From: Bacteroidota bacterium
GTDB lineage: Bacteria > Bacteroidota > Bacteroidia > Sphingobacteriales > Sphingobacteriaceae
NCBI GenBank assembly: GCA_013286985.1
Contig: JABDEQ010000018.1
Coordinates: 1-37,024 of the forward strand
Reading direction: 5' to 3'
Length of the DNA stretch: 37,024 bases
Shown: positions 1 through 10,810 of the stretch, piece by piece
Layout of the letters: the number at the start of each line of letters is the position of its first letter
Numbering within the stretch: position 1 is the first letter of the stretch
Made by a program: the position numbers and the translations under genes
Notes under the pieces: generated by a model
Seen by the model: only the letters and a program-made list of their open reading frames with translations
What the model was told of the DNA's origin: nothing
The model's database searches: none

Positions 1-19
1 CTAAGACTTTTGACTTTTC

Positions 20-27
20 TATATTTG
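20..27 (+). promoter_or_regulatory. Bacteroidota -7 promoter element (TATATTTG) for the aminotransferase
   Basis: TATATTTG matches the Bacteroidota -7 consensus TAnnTTTG and ends 20 nt before the ATG at 48. The matching -33 element would fall at or before the window edge, so only half of the promoter can be judged. Confidence 0.5.
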
Positions 28-47
28 CCGCAATAACAAAAAATTAT

Positions 48-1241
48 ATGACTGCATTAAGTAACAGGATCAATAACCTGTCAGAATCCGCAACAATCAA
101 GATGGCCAAATTGGGCCGCGAACTTGCCGCTAAAGGCGTTGATGTGATCAGCCTTAGTTTTGGCGAACCTGATTTTCATACACCTGAGCATATAAAGGAA
201 GCCGCCAAGCAGGCGATGGATAAGAATTTTACTTATTATACTCCTGTATCAGGTTATCCTGACCTGAGAAAAGCAGTTGCCGTAAAATTGAAAACTGAAA
301 ATGGCCTTGATTATGATTTCAGCCAGATTGTTGTTTCAACTGGTGCTAAACAGGCGATAGCTAATGCTGTATTATGTCTGGTTAATCCCGGGGAAGAAGT
401 TATTATACCTACCCCTTACTGGGTTTCATACTCTGAAGTGGTAAAACTGGCCGAAGGTGTAAGCGTATTTATTGAAGCACCTGTTGAGCAGGATTTTAAA
501 ATCACCCCGGCACAACTGGAAGCAGCTATCACGCCTAAAACTAAATTGTTTATGTTTTCATCTCCTTGTAACCCTACAGGAAGTGTTTATAGCAAAAGCG
601 AGTTAGAAGGCCTGGCTAAAGTATTTGAAAAACATCCGCATATCTATATCTTATCTGATGAGATTTATGAACATATCAACTTTGTTGATAAGCATGAATC
701 TATCGCGCAGTTTGATGTCATTAAAGATCGTGTAATTATTATCAACGGCTTTTCTAAAGCTTTTGCTATGACTGGCTGGAGAATTGGTTATACTGCATCA
801 AACAAAGATATTGCCGCTGCCTGCGATAAAATGCAAGGCCAAATTACATCAGGTACCTGCTCTATCACCCAGAAAGCTGGTGTTGCTGCTTTAGAAGGTG
901 GTTTAGAGAGTGTTCTGCAAATGCGCGGAGAATTTAAAAAACGCCGTGATATTGTTTACAAATTATTAAAGGAAATTGATGGCGTAAAAGTGAACCTTCC
1001 CGAAGGTGCATTTTACTTCTTCCCTGACGTTACTTCGTTCTTTGGCAAAAGCTTTAATGGAAAGGTAATTAATGATGCTGATGAATTGAGCATTTATTTA
1101 CTGGAAGAAGCTCATGTTGCTACCGTAGGTGGCGATTCTTTCGGTGATAAAAAATCAATCCGTATCTCTTACGCTGCTGCTGAGGATACATTGATTGAAG
1201 CTGTAAGACGCATTAAAGAAGCTTTAGGAAAATTAGTTTAA
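48..1241 (+). CDS. Pyridoxal-phosphate-dependent class I/II aminotransferase (aspartate aminotransferase type)
   Basis: This is a complete 397-residue fold-type I aminotransferase, the usual length for subgroup Ib aspartate aminotransferases. Visible landmarks are YYTPVSGYPDLR (63-74) near the N-terminus, the NPTG motif at 175-178, the cofactor aspartate in LSDEIYE (Asp204), the Schiff-base lysine in SKAFAMTGWRIGY (Lys237) and the carboxylate-binding arginine region near the C-terminus (SIRISYA). It most likely moves an amino group between aspartate and 2-oxoglutarate in the cytoplasm. Substrate choice within this family (aspartate, prephenate, aromatic acids) cannot be fixed from motifs alone. 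It stands alone, with a -7 promoter element in front and a strong terminator behind. The start is supported by the A-rich leader and the promoter distance. Confidence 0.9.
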   Translation: MTALSNRINNLSESATIKMAKLGRELAAKGVDVISLSFGEPDFHTPEHIKEAAKQAMDKNFTYYTPVSGYPDLRKAVAVKLKTENGLDYDFSQIVVSTGAKQAIANAVLCLVNPGEEVIIPTPYWVSYSEVVKLAEGVSVFIEAPVEQDFKITPAQLEAAITPKTKLFMFSSPCNPTGSVYSKSELEGLAKVFEKHPHIYILSDEIYEHINFVDKHESIAQFDVIKDRVIIINGFSKAFAMTGWRIGYTASNKDIAAACDKMQGQITSGTCSITQKAGVAALEGGLESVLQMRGEFKKRRDIVYKLLKEIDGVKVNLPEGAFYFFPDVTSFFGKSFNGKVINDADELSIYLLEEAHVATVGGDSFGDKKSIRISYAAAEDTLIEAVRRIKEALGKLV

Positions 1242-1254
1242 GAGATTGGAGGTT

Positions 1255-1368
1255 AGTGATCGGAGATTAGTTTTTACCCGGCTTAAACTGCGCAATTAAA
1301 CTTCCGAAGTTTTTAAAACTTCGGAAGTTTTTTTTTAAAAATCCAAATTCAACTAATCTCTAATCACT
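1255..1368. repeat. Imperfect inverted repeat flanking the terminator
   Basis: The 16-mer at 1255-1270 (AGTGATCGGAGATTAG) is complementary to 1353-1368 at 14 of 16 positions, forming an outer stem around the terminator. The nonamer AGAGATTAG within it recurs as a direct repeat at 29877-29899, so this looks like a dispersed intergenic repeat of the genome. Confidence 0.55.
1298..1336 (+). terminator. Rho-independent terminator after the aminotransferase
   Basis: Two perfectly complementary 16-nt arms (1298-1313 and 1315-1330, core CTTCCGAAG/CTTCGGAAG) are followed by T residues through 1336. The A/T at the hairpin tip will form the loop. A bidirectional role is plausible because the barrel gene converges from the right. 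Confidence 0.85.
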
Positions 1369-1930
1369 ATATCCCAAACCCATAAGCCAAACGTAAGGCA
1401 ACTAACCCATAGTTATTGCTTTGGCCCGAATAGTTTTCATAACGTACGCCTACATCCCAATGCTTGGTTGCGTAACCCAATGCCGGAGATAAAATAAGCT
1501 TGGTATCTTTATTAACAAAGTTTTCGTCTATTCCCTGTGGTAAAAACGTTTTAGTTTCAATGCCGGCACCCACTTCAGCACCCAGGTATAAATTTGAGGT
1601 GTAGAAATACTTAATACCCGCCTTAATAGGAACCATACCTAATGATTGGTATTTAACATTGGTTCCAGGTTCATCCTTCCCAAAGAAATTATAATAGCCG
1701 GATGTTAATGTAATGGCAAAATTGTTTGATAAGCCGTATTGTAACCTGGCGGTACCGCCCAATTCGGCATTTGAAAAGTCATGGGCGCTTCCTGTCGCTA
1801 AACCGCCTTCAACGCCTACTCCAAATCTTAATTTATCAGGTGTTATTGTTTGGGCTTTCACATTAGTAGTCGAAAAGAATATAGCTGTAGCAGTTGCTGC
1901 TGTAGCTAAAAATTTAAGCGTGTTTTTCAT
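1367..1930 (-). CDS. Outer-membrane beta-barrel protein (hypothetical)
   Basis: I place the start at 1930, giving 187 residues, because this Met opens a clean signal peptide (MKNTLKFLATAATATAIFF, cleavage after VKAQ or nearby). The upstream extension to 2038 has no secretion signal at its front. The mature part is built of alternating hydrophobic/polar strands rich in Gly and aromatics (FGVGVEGGLATG, LYLGAEVGAGIET, WDVGVRYENYSG) and ends in LRLAYGFGI, typical of small 8-stranded outer-membrane barrels. It should sit in the outer membrane; no specific ligand or function can be assigned. It is monocistronic, and its end lies in the repeat that flanks the preceding terminator. Confidence 0.75.
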   Translation of the reverse strand: MKNTLKFLATAATATAIFFSTTNVKAQTITPDKLRFGVGVEGGLATGSAHDFSNAELGGTARLQYGLSNNFAITLTSGYYNFFGKDEPGTNVKYQSLGMVPIKAGIKYFYTSNLYLGAEVGAGIETKTFLPQGIDENFVNKDTKLILSPALGYATKHWDVGVRYENYSGQSNNYGLVALRLAYGFGI

Positions 1931-2283
1931 CGTTGTGTTTTCGTTAAGTGAATAATAGTATTGTATTAAACACAGTCCGTTTTGCAAATACTTTGCCATT
2001 GATGGCTTTGCAGAATGGAGAAAACCGATTTGAAACATTAAAAGGAAGGCGTTATAAACTTTTGTTAATATTTACAAGTGGCTTTAATAACTGATTATCA
2101 GGTGATTTTTGGGTGATTTTAAAAATATCATCAAGAAGTAATCGACATATAATAAAAACAGAAAAAAATTATTCAATTGATTAATTTTTATAACCTCAAC
2201 CTTAATTTTATGCCTACAAAAAAGGGCAAACACAGGTTTTCGAACGATAAGCTAATATAAAAACGCTGAATAAAAAGGAAGTA
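1931..2283. other. Gene-free stretch upstream of the barrel gene
   Basis: About 350 AT-rich bases separate the barrel start from the pump terminator. I see no convincing reading frame with a start region, no tRNA-like fold and no exact TAnnTTTG element for the barrel gene. The only pattern noted is a short direct repeat of GGTGATTTT near 2100-2120. The promoter of the barrel gene must lie here. Confidence 0.5.
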
Positions 2284-2320
2284 AAACAAAAAGCTCCTGT
2301 TGTCCAGGAGCTTTTTGTTT
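2284..2320 (-). terminator. Terminator of the RND efflux operon
   Basis: Perfect 16-bp arms (2284-2299 and 2305-2320, core GCTCCTG/CAGGAGC) enclose a 5-nt loop. Read on the minus strand, the stem ends in a T-rich arm. The hairpin overlaps the stop codon of the pump gene (2319-2321). Confidence 0.85.
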
Positions 2321-5300
2321 ATTCAACCGGATCACCATGCCCGGGATCGGGTTTATAGTTTTTATTTAACTCGGCAAGTTTTTCTTTGCCGTATGCAAAC
2401 CGGGTTATCATATAAAATAATACCGGTACAATAAATATAGCCAATGATGTTGCCGCGAGCATACCGCCAAATACCGTCCAGCCAATCGTCTGTCGTGCCT
2501 GGGCTCCTGCGCCAGATGCAAATACAAGCGGCAACACGCCAAATATAAACGCCAGCGAGGTCATTAATATTGGTCTTAAACGTAAGCGTACAGCTTCCAG
2601 CACAGCGGTCTCTAAAGGCATTCCCCGATCGACGCGTTCTTTGGCAAATTCAACTATCAGGATGGCGTTTTTGGCGGCCAACCCAATCAGCGTTATTAAG
2701 CCTATCTGCGCATAAATATTATCAGCTATACTTTTTTGAAAAGTCAGGAATAAAATTGCGCCAAATGCACCCAACGGAACCGCTAAAAGGACTGAAAACG
2801 GAACAGACCAGCTTTCATATAATGCCGCCAGGAATAAAAATACAAATCCGATAGAGAGCATAAATATGTATACCGTACTTGATCCAGATAGCAATTCCTC
2901 GCGGCTTAAGCCGGAGAACTCGTACCCATAGCCTTGTGGCAGGGTTTTATCAGCCACATCTTTTAAAGCTGTTAAAGCATCTCCGCTGCTATAACCCGGC
3001 GCTGAACCACCATCAATTTCGGCAGACCGGAATAAATTGTAGTGCGATATCAGCGGTGCATTTTCAATTACTTTATAAGAGGTTAAAGTACTCAGCGGAA
3101 CCATCACGCCCGATTGATTGCGTACAAAATACTGCCCTATATTCTGAATATTCGTTCGGTAATTAGTATCGGCCTGGGCCAAAACGTGAAACGTTCGTCC
3201 ATACAGCGTAAGATCGTTTACATAGGTGCTACCCATATAGGTTTGCAGGGCAGCATTGATGTCAGCTACTGAAACCCCCAATTTCTTTGCTTTTTCTCTG
3301 TCAATCGTTAATTGGTATGCAGGCGTACTTGCAGTGAAGAAAGAAAAAGCCCTGGATATTTCGGGTCTTTTATTAACCTCACCTAAAAAGTTTCGCAATG
3401 TTTTTTCAAATGTTTTAATATCTCCGCCTGCTTCTTTTTCTTCCAAAATGAAGGAGAAACCACCAGTACTGCCTAAACCGGGTATAGCCGGCGGTTGAAT
3501 AACCACCACGCTTGCCTCCTTAAAGCGAGCCAGCTTTTTTTGCAGATTAGCAATTATAGCCGTTATCTGATCTTTTTTATCTTCCCGCTGATCCCATGGT
3601 TTTAGCTGAACAAATATGGTTGCACTGTTTGATTTACTTGCAAAGCTTACAGCATTTAACCCGCCAAGTGCTGCATAATGCAATATCTGGGGCACGCTAT
3701 CAAGTGTGCTCATCATTTGATGCAGAACAGCTACGGTTCTTTGGGTTGATGAAGCCTCGGGCAAATCAAAGGTGATATAGATACGTCCATCATCCTCCAA
3801 CGGGATAAATCCGGTAGGCTTATTTTTGAAGAGCATAACCGTGGCTGCAATAATACACACCAGTATAATTACAATAAACTTTGAATTTTTGATACTCTTA
3901 TCAACACCGTTACGATACCTGTTCGTTACACGGCCAAACCATTCGTTAAACTTATAAAACAACTTATCCAGCCCTTTTGATTTTTCATCCAGCTTATGCG
4001 GCTTTAAAATAAGCGTACAAAGTGCCGGTGTCAGTGAAAGCGCAACAAAAGCCGATATCAACACAGAAATAGCAATGGTTATAGCAAATTGCTGATAAAG
4101 TCGTCCCACAATGCCCGGAATAAAACCAACCGGTACGAATACCGCGGCGAGAATTAATGCAATGGCAATTACCGGTGCCGATATATCAGCCATAGCATGT
4201 GACGTAGCCTCTTTAGGCGACATCCCCTCCTCGTCCATATAATGCTGCACCGCTTCAACCACTACAATGGCATCATCTACCACTATACCAATGGCCAGCA
4301 CAAATCCAAATAAGGTGAGGGTATTAATGGTAAAATGCAGTGGTATAAAAAATATAAAAGTACCAATAATGGACACAGGAATAGCCAATACAGGGATTAA
4401 TGTTGTACGCCAGCTTTGTAAAAACAAAAATACCACCACAATAACCAATACCAGGGCAATAACTAATGTTTGAATAACTTCAGCAACAGAAACTTTAACT
4501 ACGGTTATTGATTCAAACGGCACCACATAATCAACATCGGTTGGGAATGATTTTTTAAGCTGCTCCATTGTGGCATAAACGTTATCAGCAGTTTGAAGTG
4601 CATTACTGTTAGGTGCCTGGTAAACTAACAAATAAGAAGCCCGGCGACCATCAACGAAGGAGTTACCTGAATAATTAAATTTACCTAACTCAACGCGGGC
4701 AACATCTTTTAAATGGACAACAGCGCCATTTCCGGGCGTAGTTTTTACAATAATATCTGCAAATTCTTCGGGTTTGGAAAGTCTGCCCTGTACTAATACG
4801 GTATATTCAAAGGGTTGTGCTTTTTCTTGCGGCGGTACCCCTACTACACCGGCGGCAACCTGTGCATTTTGCTCAGTTAATGCGGCAAGTACATCGGCAG
4901 CTGTCATACCCAAAGCAGCAAGCTTATCGGGCTTAAGCCAGATACGCATACTAAAATCATCGGCACGGGTAAAAACATCACCCACCCCCTTGGTACGGGT
5001 AAGTGCGTCTTTTACAAAAATATTGGTGTAGTTATCCATAAAGGTAACATCATGTGTTCCTTTAGGCGCAAACATAGCCACCAGCATCAATATACTGGGG
5101 TTACGTTTCCTGGTTATCAATCCTAAACGTTGTACATCCTGCGGTAATGATGGCGTGGCGATACCCACCCTGTTCTGAACATCCAGTGCGGCTATATTAA
5201 TATCAGTACCCACTTCAAAATTGGCGGTCATGGTCATTTGACCATTGCTGGTACTGTTACTTTGCAGATAGGTCATACCAGGCGTGCCATTAACCTGCAC

Positions 5301-5501
5301 TTCAATGGGTGTGGCTACCGTTTGCTCAACAGTTACCGCATCCGCACCGCTATAGGTACCTGTAATTTGTACGGTTGGCGGTGTAATTTCAGGGTATTGG
5401 CCAATCGGCAGGCTTAATATTGATAAAATACCAACAACTACAATCACTATCGATATAACAATTGCTGTAACCGGTCTTCGTATAAAAGTATCTGCGATCA
5501 T
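2319..5501 (-). CDS. RND efflux pump permease, HAE1 (AcrB/MexB) family
   Basis: This 1060-residue protein has the full length of a hydrophobe/amphiphile RND pump and starts with the typical MIADTFIRRPV. It uses the proton gradient to expel drugs, dyes or other amphiphiles from the inner membrane and periplasm through an outer-membrane channel. The proton-relay residues are present: the Asp pair in IGIVVDDAIVVVEAV (Asp409/Asp410) and Lys944 in GLAAKNAILIVEFAKE. Twelve hydrophobic segments can be placed, with two large periplasmic loops (about 35-335 and 555-880). It is the last gene of a three-gene operon (channel, adaptor, pump), 50 nt after the adaptor and followed by a strong terminator. 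No local repressor gene accompanies it. Substrates cannot be read from the sequence. Confidence 0.95.
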   Translation of the reverse strand: MIADTFIRRPVTAIVISIVIVVVGILSILSLPIGQYPEITPPTVQITGTYSGADAVTVEQTVATPIEVQVNGTPGMTYLQSNSTSNGQMTMTANFEVGTDINIAALDVQNRVGIATPSLPQDVQRLGLITRKRNPSILMLVAMFAPKGTHDVTFMDNYTNIFVKDALTRTKGVGDVFTRADDFSMRIWLKPDKLAALGMTAADVLAALTEQNAQVAAGVVGVPPQEKAQPFEYTVLVQGRLSKPEEFADIIVKTTPGNGAVVHLKDVARVELGKFNYSGNSFVDGRRASYLLVYQAPNSNALQTADNVYATMEQLKKSFPTDVDYVVPFESITVVKVSVAEVIQTLVIALVLVIVVVFLFLQSWRTTLIPVLAIPVSIIGTFIFFIPLHFTINTLTLFGFVLAIGIVVDDAIVVVEAVQHYMDEEGMSPKEATSHAMADISAPVIAIALILAAVFVPVGFIPGIVGRLYQQFAITIAISVLISAFVALSLTPALCTLILKPHKLDEKSKGLDKLFYKFNEWFGRVTNRYRNGVDKSIKNSKFIVIILVCIIAATVMLFKNKPTGFIPLEDDGRIYITFDLPEASSTQRTVAVLHQMMSTLDSVPQILHYAALGGLNAVSFASKSNSATIFVQLKPWDQREDKKDQITAIIANLQKKLARFKEASVVVIQPPAIPGLGSTGGFSFILEEKEAGGDIKTFEKTLRNFLGEVNKRPEISRAFSFFTASTPAYQLTIDREKAKKLGVSVADINAALQTYMGSTYVNDLTLYGRTFHVLAQADTNYRTNIQNIGQYFVRNQSGVMVPLSTLTSYKVIENAPLISHYNLFRSAEIDGGSAPGYSSGDALTALKDVADKTLPQGYGYEFSGLSREELLSGSSTVYIFMLSIGFVFLFLAALYESWSVPFSVLLAVPLGAFGAILFLTFQKSIADNIYAQIGLITLIGLAAKNAILIVEFAKERVDRGMPLETAVLEAVRLRLRPILMTSLAFIFGVLPLVFASGAGAQARQTIGWTVFGGMLAATSLAIFIVPVLFYMITRFAYGKEKLAELNKNYKPDPGHGDPVE

Positions 5502-5551
5502 CTTTTTATTTTTAGAAGAAAAATTGTGCTGTCTTTATAGTTTTCTATTTA

Positions 5552-6688
5552 TTATTTGGCAGTTTTACCTCCTGCCGGCCCCGACCCCTGCTGTGCCGGA
5601 ATACCCAGTGTTATTTTGCCGCCGTCTTTTAATCGCTGGAAGCCTTCGGTAACTATCTTGTCGCCGGCTTCAATGCCCGATAGTATTACCACATCGCTGC
5701 CTATACGCGGGCCTAATTTTACTTTGTGCTGCCTGGCAATAGTATCCTGCGATACAAAAACAAAAAACTCACCCATTTGCTCACTAACTGCTTTGTATGG
5801 GATTTGCACCCGATTGCCCGATGCGCCGTTCAATACATTTAAAACACAGCTCATCCCATCTTTTAACACATCATCTTCATTAGGGAATTGTATTCTTACT
5901 TTAATAGTACCTGTGCCACTGGCAACTCCCCTGTCAATTGCTAAAACCTGCCCCGGTTTATTGTAAGTGGTTGCATCTGATAAGGTAAGCTTAAAGGTTG
6001 AATCGCTGTTTGATTTTTTCAAAGCATAAAAACGAGCGATATCCTGTTCGTTTATTACCACATCAACACCAATGGGATGTTCACTTGATAAAGTATTTAA
6101 TAAAGTTGTACCCGGTGAAATTTGAGCGCCAAGCTTAACCTGAGATATGCCAATTCTGCCGGTAAAAGGCGCACTGATAATAGAATAGGATAAATCTGTT
6201 TTGGCGGATAATACCCCGGCTTTGGCAACGGCTACATCTCCCTTGCTTGTTTCATAAGCTGCCTGTGCCTGATCAACCGTTTGCCGGGCAACCGCATCAT
6301 TTTTAAGCAGCATGGTATAACGGTCAATATCTTTTTGTGCTTTCACCAAATTGGCATTAGCGCTTTGTAAATTAGCTTCTGCCTGTTGATAAGCAGCCTC
6401 ATATTTGCGGCGATCTATTTCATATAGCTCTTTTCCTTTTTGAACAACGTCACCCTCCTTAAAAAATATACCGGTAATATAGCCAGAAACCTCACTCCGC
6501 AATTCAACATAGTTTAATGCAACAACGGTGCCCTGGTATTGATCATAATACACTGCTTCGGCTGTTTTTGCTGTGGTAACATTTACCGGAGTTGGCGGCA
6601 AGGCTGCATTTTGTTTTGTTTTGGTATGACACGAAGTCCATACCAACATGGCGAGCGATCCTGATAAAAGTATATTTCTTGTTTTCAT
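5552..6688 (-). CDS. RND periplasmic adaptor (membrane fusion protein), likely lipoprotein
   Basis: The start at 6688 gives 378 residues beginning MKTRNILLSGSLAMLVWTSC; a start three codons earlier (6697) would overlap the channel stop codon as TAATG and is also possible. The N-terminal hydrophobic segment ends in a lipobox-like WTSC, with Trp rather than Leu at -3, so lipidation is likely but not certain. A lipoyl/barrel-sandwich half (LRSEVSGYITGIFFKEGDVVQKG) is followed by an alpha-hairpin of Gln/Ala-rich helices (AYQQAEANLQSANANLVKAQ) and the returning half (ISAPFTGRIGISQVKLGAQISPG), then beta-barrel and membrane-proximal domains. This is the standard HlyD/AcrA order. It should bridge the pump and the TolC-like channel in the periplasm. 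Confidence 0.93.
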   Translation of the reverse strand: MKTRNILLSGSLAMLVWTSCHTKTKQNAALPPTPVNVTTAKTAEAVYYDQYQGTVVALNYVELRSEVSGYITGIFFKEGDVVQKGKELYEIDRRKYEAAYQQAEANLQSANANLVKAQKDIDRYTMLLKNDAVARQTVDQAQAAYETSKGDVAVAKAGVLSAKTDLSYSIISAPFTGRIGISQVKLGAQISPGTTLLNTLSSEHPIGVDVVINEQDIARFYALKKSNSDSTFKLTLSDATTYNKPGQVLAIDRGVASGTGTIKVRIQFPNEDDVLKDGMSCVLNVLNGASGNRVQIPYKAVSEQMGEFFVFVSQDTIARQHKVKLGPRIGSDVVILSGIEAGDKIVTEGFQRLKDGGKITLGIPAQQGSGPAGGKTAK

Positions 6689-6696
6689 ATGCAACA

Positions 6697-8025
6697 TTAT
6701 TGAACATTAAGAGTGCCGAGTGATTTTTCGAGGTCTATTTTGCTGGATAATAGCTGGAACAGCGCGTTATAATAATTTAGTTCTGCAGTTTGAAGATCTG
6801 ATTGCGCCACAATAACATCCAGATAGGTTTTAATACCCTCCCGGTATTGCAGGCTAACCACCTTGTAAACATCTTTGGCCAGATCAACGTTTTGCTTAAT
6901 CAGTATCCAGTTGGTGTAATTGCTTTTATAGCCGGCCAGCGCCTGCACATATTCTGTATTAATAGTGTTTTTTGTATTTTCAATATCGAGATCGGTTCGC
7001 TCTACTTCTAAATGAGCCTTGCTTAAGTTTTGAAGACGCTTGGTACCCGTAAAAATGGGTAAGTTTAAGGTAAGCCCGGCAAATAAACTGGGAATTGAAT
7101 TGTTATACAAGGTCGAGAACCTATTGCTTAAATAATAAAGATCATATTCGCCATTTGCTGATAACGAGGGTAAGAATCCCCATTTGTAGTAATTAACATT
7201 TACATTCTCCAAATTCTTTTGTGTTTGCAACAAACGGTATTCTATGCGGTTATTAACATCCAATGTTTGATTGGTATCAATACTGGCCTCCTGCACATAA
7301 TGGTTGGAATCATAAGTGAGTTTTAAATTATGGTCGCGCGATAAACCCATAATTTGTTTAAGATAAGCCATTTTGCTATTTATCGCTTCGGATGTTTGTT
7401 TGCGTATGGCAAGTGAGTTATTGAGTGATATAGTAGCCTGTTTGTAATCTGTTTTATCAACCAAACCAGCCTGATACCTGTTATAGGCATCTTTTAAACT
7501 TCGTTGCAGCCTCACAATATCTTCATTTAAAATATCCAGATCTTTTTGCGAAAGCAATACATCAAAAAACGCCTTGCTAACATCAGAAACTACATTTATC
7601 TGGCTGCTTAAGGTGTTTTGCTGATAATATAGCCGGGAGTATTTTGCTGCTTTTGCCGCTTGTAAAACGTCATTATTGTAAATAACCTGACTGGCCTGTA
7701 AACTCAATGCAGAATATTCGTTTATATTTACACCCGATGCGGCAAGCGCAGGATCAGAAGCTACGGCAGCTGGATTTCCTTTGAAATAATGTTGATAAAC
7801 GCCGCTGGTGTTAATTTGAGGTAACCAGGCAGAAAGCCCTATGCGAATATCTTTTTCGTTAATTTCCTGATCAATTGACGCTTGTTTTACAGCAGGCTGA
7901 TTTTTTAGGGCGAAATCAACGCATTGTTTTAAAGTAACAACAGTATCTGTTTTTTCCTGCGCAAAAAGAACGCCAGGTAAAGTTAATGTTAAAATAAAAA
8001 ACAGTGAGCGGCAAGGTTTTTTCAT
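6697..8025 (-). CDS. TolC-like outer-membrane efflux channel
   Basis: This 442-residue protein has a signal peptide (MKKPCRSLFFILTLTLPGVLFAQ) and two outer-membrane efflux protein (OEP) repeats of long helices with short barrel strands, as in TolC/OprM. Typical segments are TLKQCVDFALKNQPAVKQA near the mature N-terminus and the mirrored SLQYREGIKTYLDVIVAQSD near the C-terminus. Three copies in the outer membrane would form the exit duct for the adjacent pump. It is the first gene of the operon, and its stop codon overlaps a possible adaptor start by one base. Its start lies 345 nt from the divergent serine palmitoyltransferase gene, so both promoters share that region. Confidence 0.92.
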   Translation of the reverse strand: MKKPCRSLFFILTLTLPGVLFAQEKTDTVVTLKQCVDFALKNQPAVKQASIDQEINEKDIRIGLSAWLPQINTSGVYQHYFKGNPAAVASDPALAASGVNINEYSALSLQASQVIYNNDVLQAAKAAKYSRLYYQQNTLSSQINVVSDVSKAFFDVLLSQKDLDILNEDIVRLQRSLKDAYNRYQAGLVDKTDYKQATISLNNSLAIRKQTSEAINSKMAYLKQIMGLSRDHNLKLTYDSNHYVQEASIDTNQTLDVNNRIEYRLLQTQKNLENVNVNYYKWGFLPSLSANGEYDLYYLSNRFSTLYNNSIPSLFAGLTLNLPIFTGTKRLQNLSKAHLEVERTDLDIENTKNTINTEYVQALAGYKSNYTNWILIKQNVDLAKDVYKVVSLQYREGIKTYLDVIVAQSDLQTAELNYYNALFQLLSSKIDLEKSLGTLNVQ

Positions 8026-9576
<1,551 letters not shown>

Positions 9577-9618
9577 ACCAATTTTTCGCCATAAACTGGC
9601 TAAAATTTAATAAACAAG

Positions 9619-9654
9619 AAACAATGACAGTCTAAATGCCTGTCATTGTTTTTT
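9619..9654 (+). terminator. Terminator between spt and the acyltransferase gene
   Basis: The arms AAACAATGACAG (9619-9630) and CTGTCATTGTTT (9640-9651) pair perfectly over 12 bp around a 9-nt loop, and the T run extends to 9654. It should end or attenuate transcription from spt. Confidence 0.8.
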
Positions 9655-9691
9655 ATGTTATAATAGATCATTATATATTCTAATCATTTAA

Positions 9692-10810
9692 ATGAAAAAA
9701 ATAGTACCGGTTAATTCAAAAAGGGAACTTACTGCATTTATTGATTTTCCGCACGAACTTTACAAAAACGACCCTTACTACGTACCGGAGTTGTTTATTG
9801 CCCAACGCGACTTATTAACAACGCATCCATTTCACAAACACTCATCGTTACAGTGCTTTTTAGCTTATGATAGCGATAAAATTGTGGGCCGTATAGCCGG
9901 TATCTTAAATAACAATCACAACGCTTATAACCATCGTAATGATGGTTTCTGGGGATTTTTTGATTGTATAGATGATCAGGAAACTGCCGATTTGCTTTTT
10001 GCTGCAGCTGCCCAATGGGTGAAAAACAAAGGCGTTGATCAAAAACTTATTGGCCCTGTTAACTTTTCAACCAACGAGGCTTGTGGTTTGTTGATACAAG
10101 GGTTTGACAGTTCGCCATTTTTATTGCAAACCTATAATTATCCATACTATGCCGGTTTAATTGAAAAGGCCGGGTTTGAAAAACAGGTAGATTTAATTGC
10201 CTGGCATTGGGTAGGCAGCGGCTATGATGACAAATCAGTTAGGCTATTAAACGCATTACAAGAACGCTTAAAGCGCAATAATATCGTTATCCGAAAAGTT
10301 AACCTGAAAAACTTTAAAGAAGAAACAGCTAAGTTAAGAGAGGTTTACAATTCAGCATGGGATCAAAATACGGGGTTTGTACCGTTAACTGATGATGAAT
10401 TTGATTATTTGGCCAAGGATCTTAAGTTAATACTTGATCCGGACTTTGCGCTGGTTGCCGAGCAAAATGGCAAAATAGTAGCCTTCGGATTAGCACTGCC
10501 AAACTTTAACGAAGTGTTGCAAAAAGTAAAAAAAGGCCGTTTATTGCCCACGGGTATCTTTAAAATTCTGATAAACAAAAGCAAAGTAAAAAGCTTGCGC
10601 ATTTATGCGCTCGGTGTTGTTGATGGCTACCGTAAAATGGGTATAGAGGCTTGTTTATATGGTACTATTATTAAAGAATATCAGAAAAAAGGGTATAAAC
10701 ATGCAGAAGCAGGCTGGACGCTGGAGAACAATACGCTCATAAATGAAGCTATTATAGCTATTAAAGGAGATCCGTATAAAAAATACAGGATTTACGAAAA
10801 GGCAATATGA
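9692..10810 (+). CDS. GNAT-fold acyltransferase, candidate bacterial ceramide synthase
   Basis: This 372-residue soluble protein belongs to the YghO-like branch of the acyl-CoA N-acyltransferase superfamily. The C-terminal half carries the GNAT core (ALGVVDGYRKMGIEACLYGTI, around 305-325, with the acyl-CoA loop near RKMGIE) followed by GWTLENNTLINEAI and a conserved-looking KYRIYEKAI tail. The N-terminal half (FPHELYKNDPYYVPEL, LIGPVNFSTNEACG) is also family-typical. By context I infer that it N-acylates 3-ketosphinganine to 3-oxo-ceramide, the step done by the acyltransferase of the Caulobacter ceramide pathway. It lies just after spt and overlaps the next gene by 4 nt (ATGA). The biochemical role is inference; family membership is fairly firm. 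Confidence 0.75.
   Translation: MKKIVPVNSKRELTAFIDFPHELYKNDPYYVPELFIAQRDLLTTHPFHKHSSLQCFLAYDSDKIVGRIAGILNNNHNAYNHRNDGFWGFFDCIDDQETADLLFAAAAQWVKNKGVDQKLIGPVNFSTNEACGLLIQGFDSSPFLLQTYNYPYYAGLIEKAGFEKQVDLIAWHWVGSGYDDKSVRLLNALQERLKRNNIVIRKVNLKNFKEETAKLREVYNSAWDQNTGFVPLTDDEFDYLAKDLKLILDPDFALVAEQNGKIVAFGLALPNFNEVLQKVKKGRLLPTGIFKILINKSKVKSLRIYALGVVDGYRKMGIEACLYGTIIKEYQKKGYKHAEAGWTLENNTLINEAIIAIKGDPYKKYRIYEKAI

Noticed and set aside
1931..2038. N-terminal extension of the barrel gene to an upstream ATG
   Set aside because: It would bury the signal peptide behind 36 residues; the Met at 1930 starts a normal one.
2570..5031. Several plus-strand reading frames of 68-95 codons
   Set aside because: They lie antisense inside the RND pump gene, have no start context or recognisable domain, and show composition expected of reverse-strand shadows.
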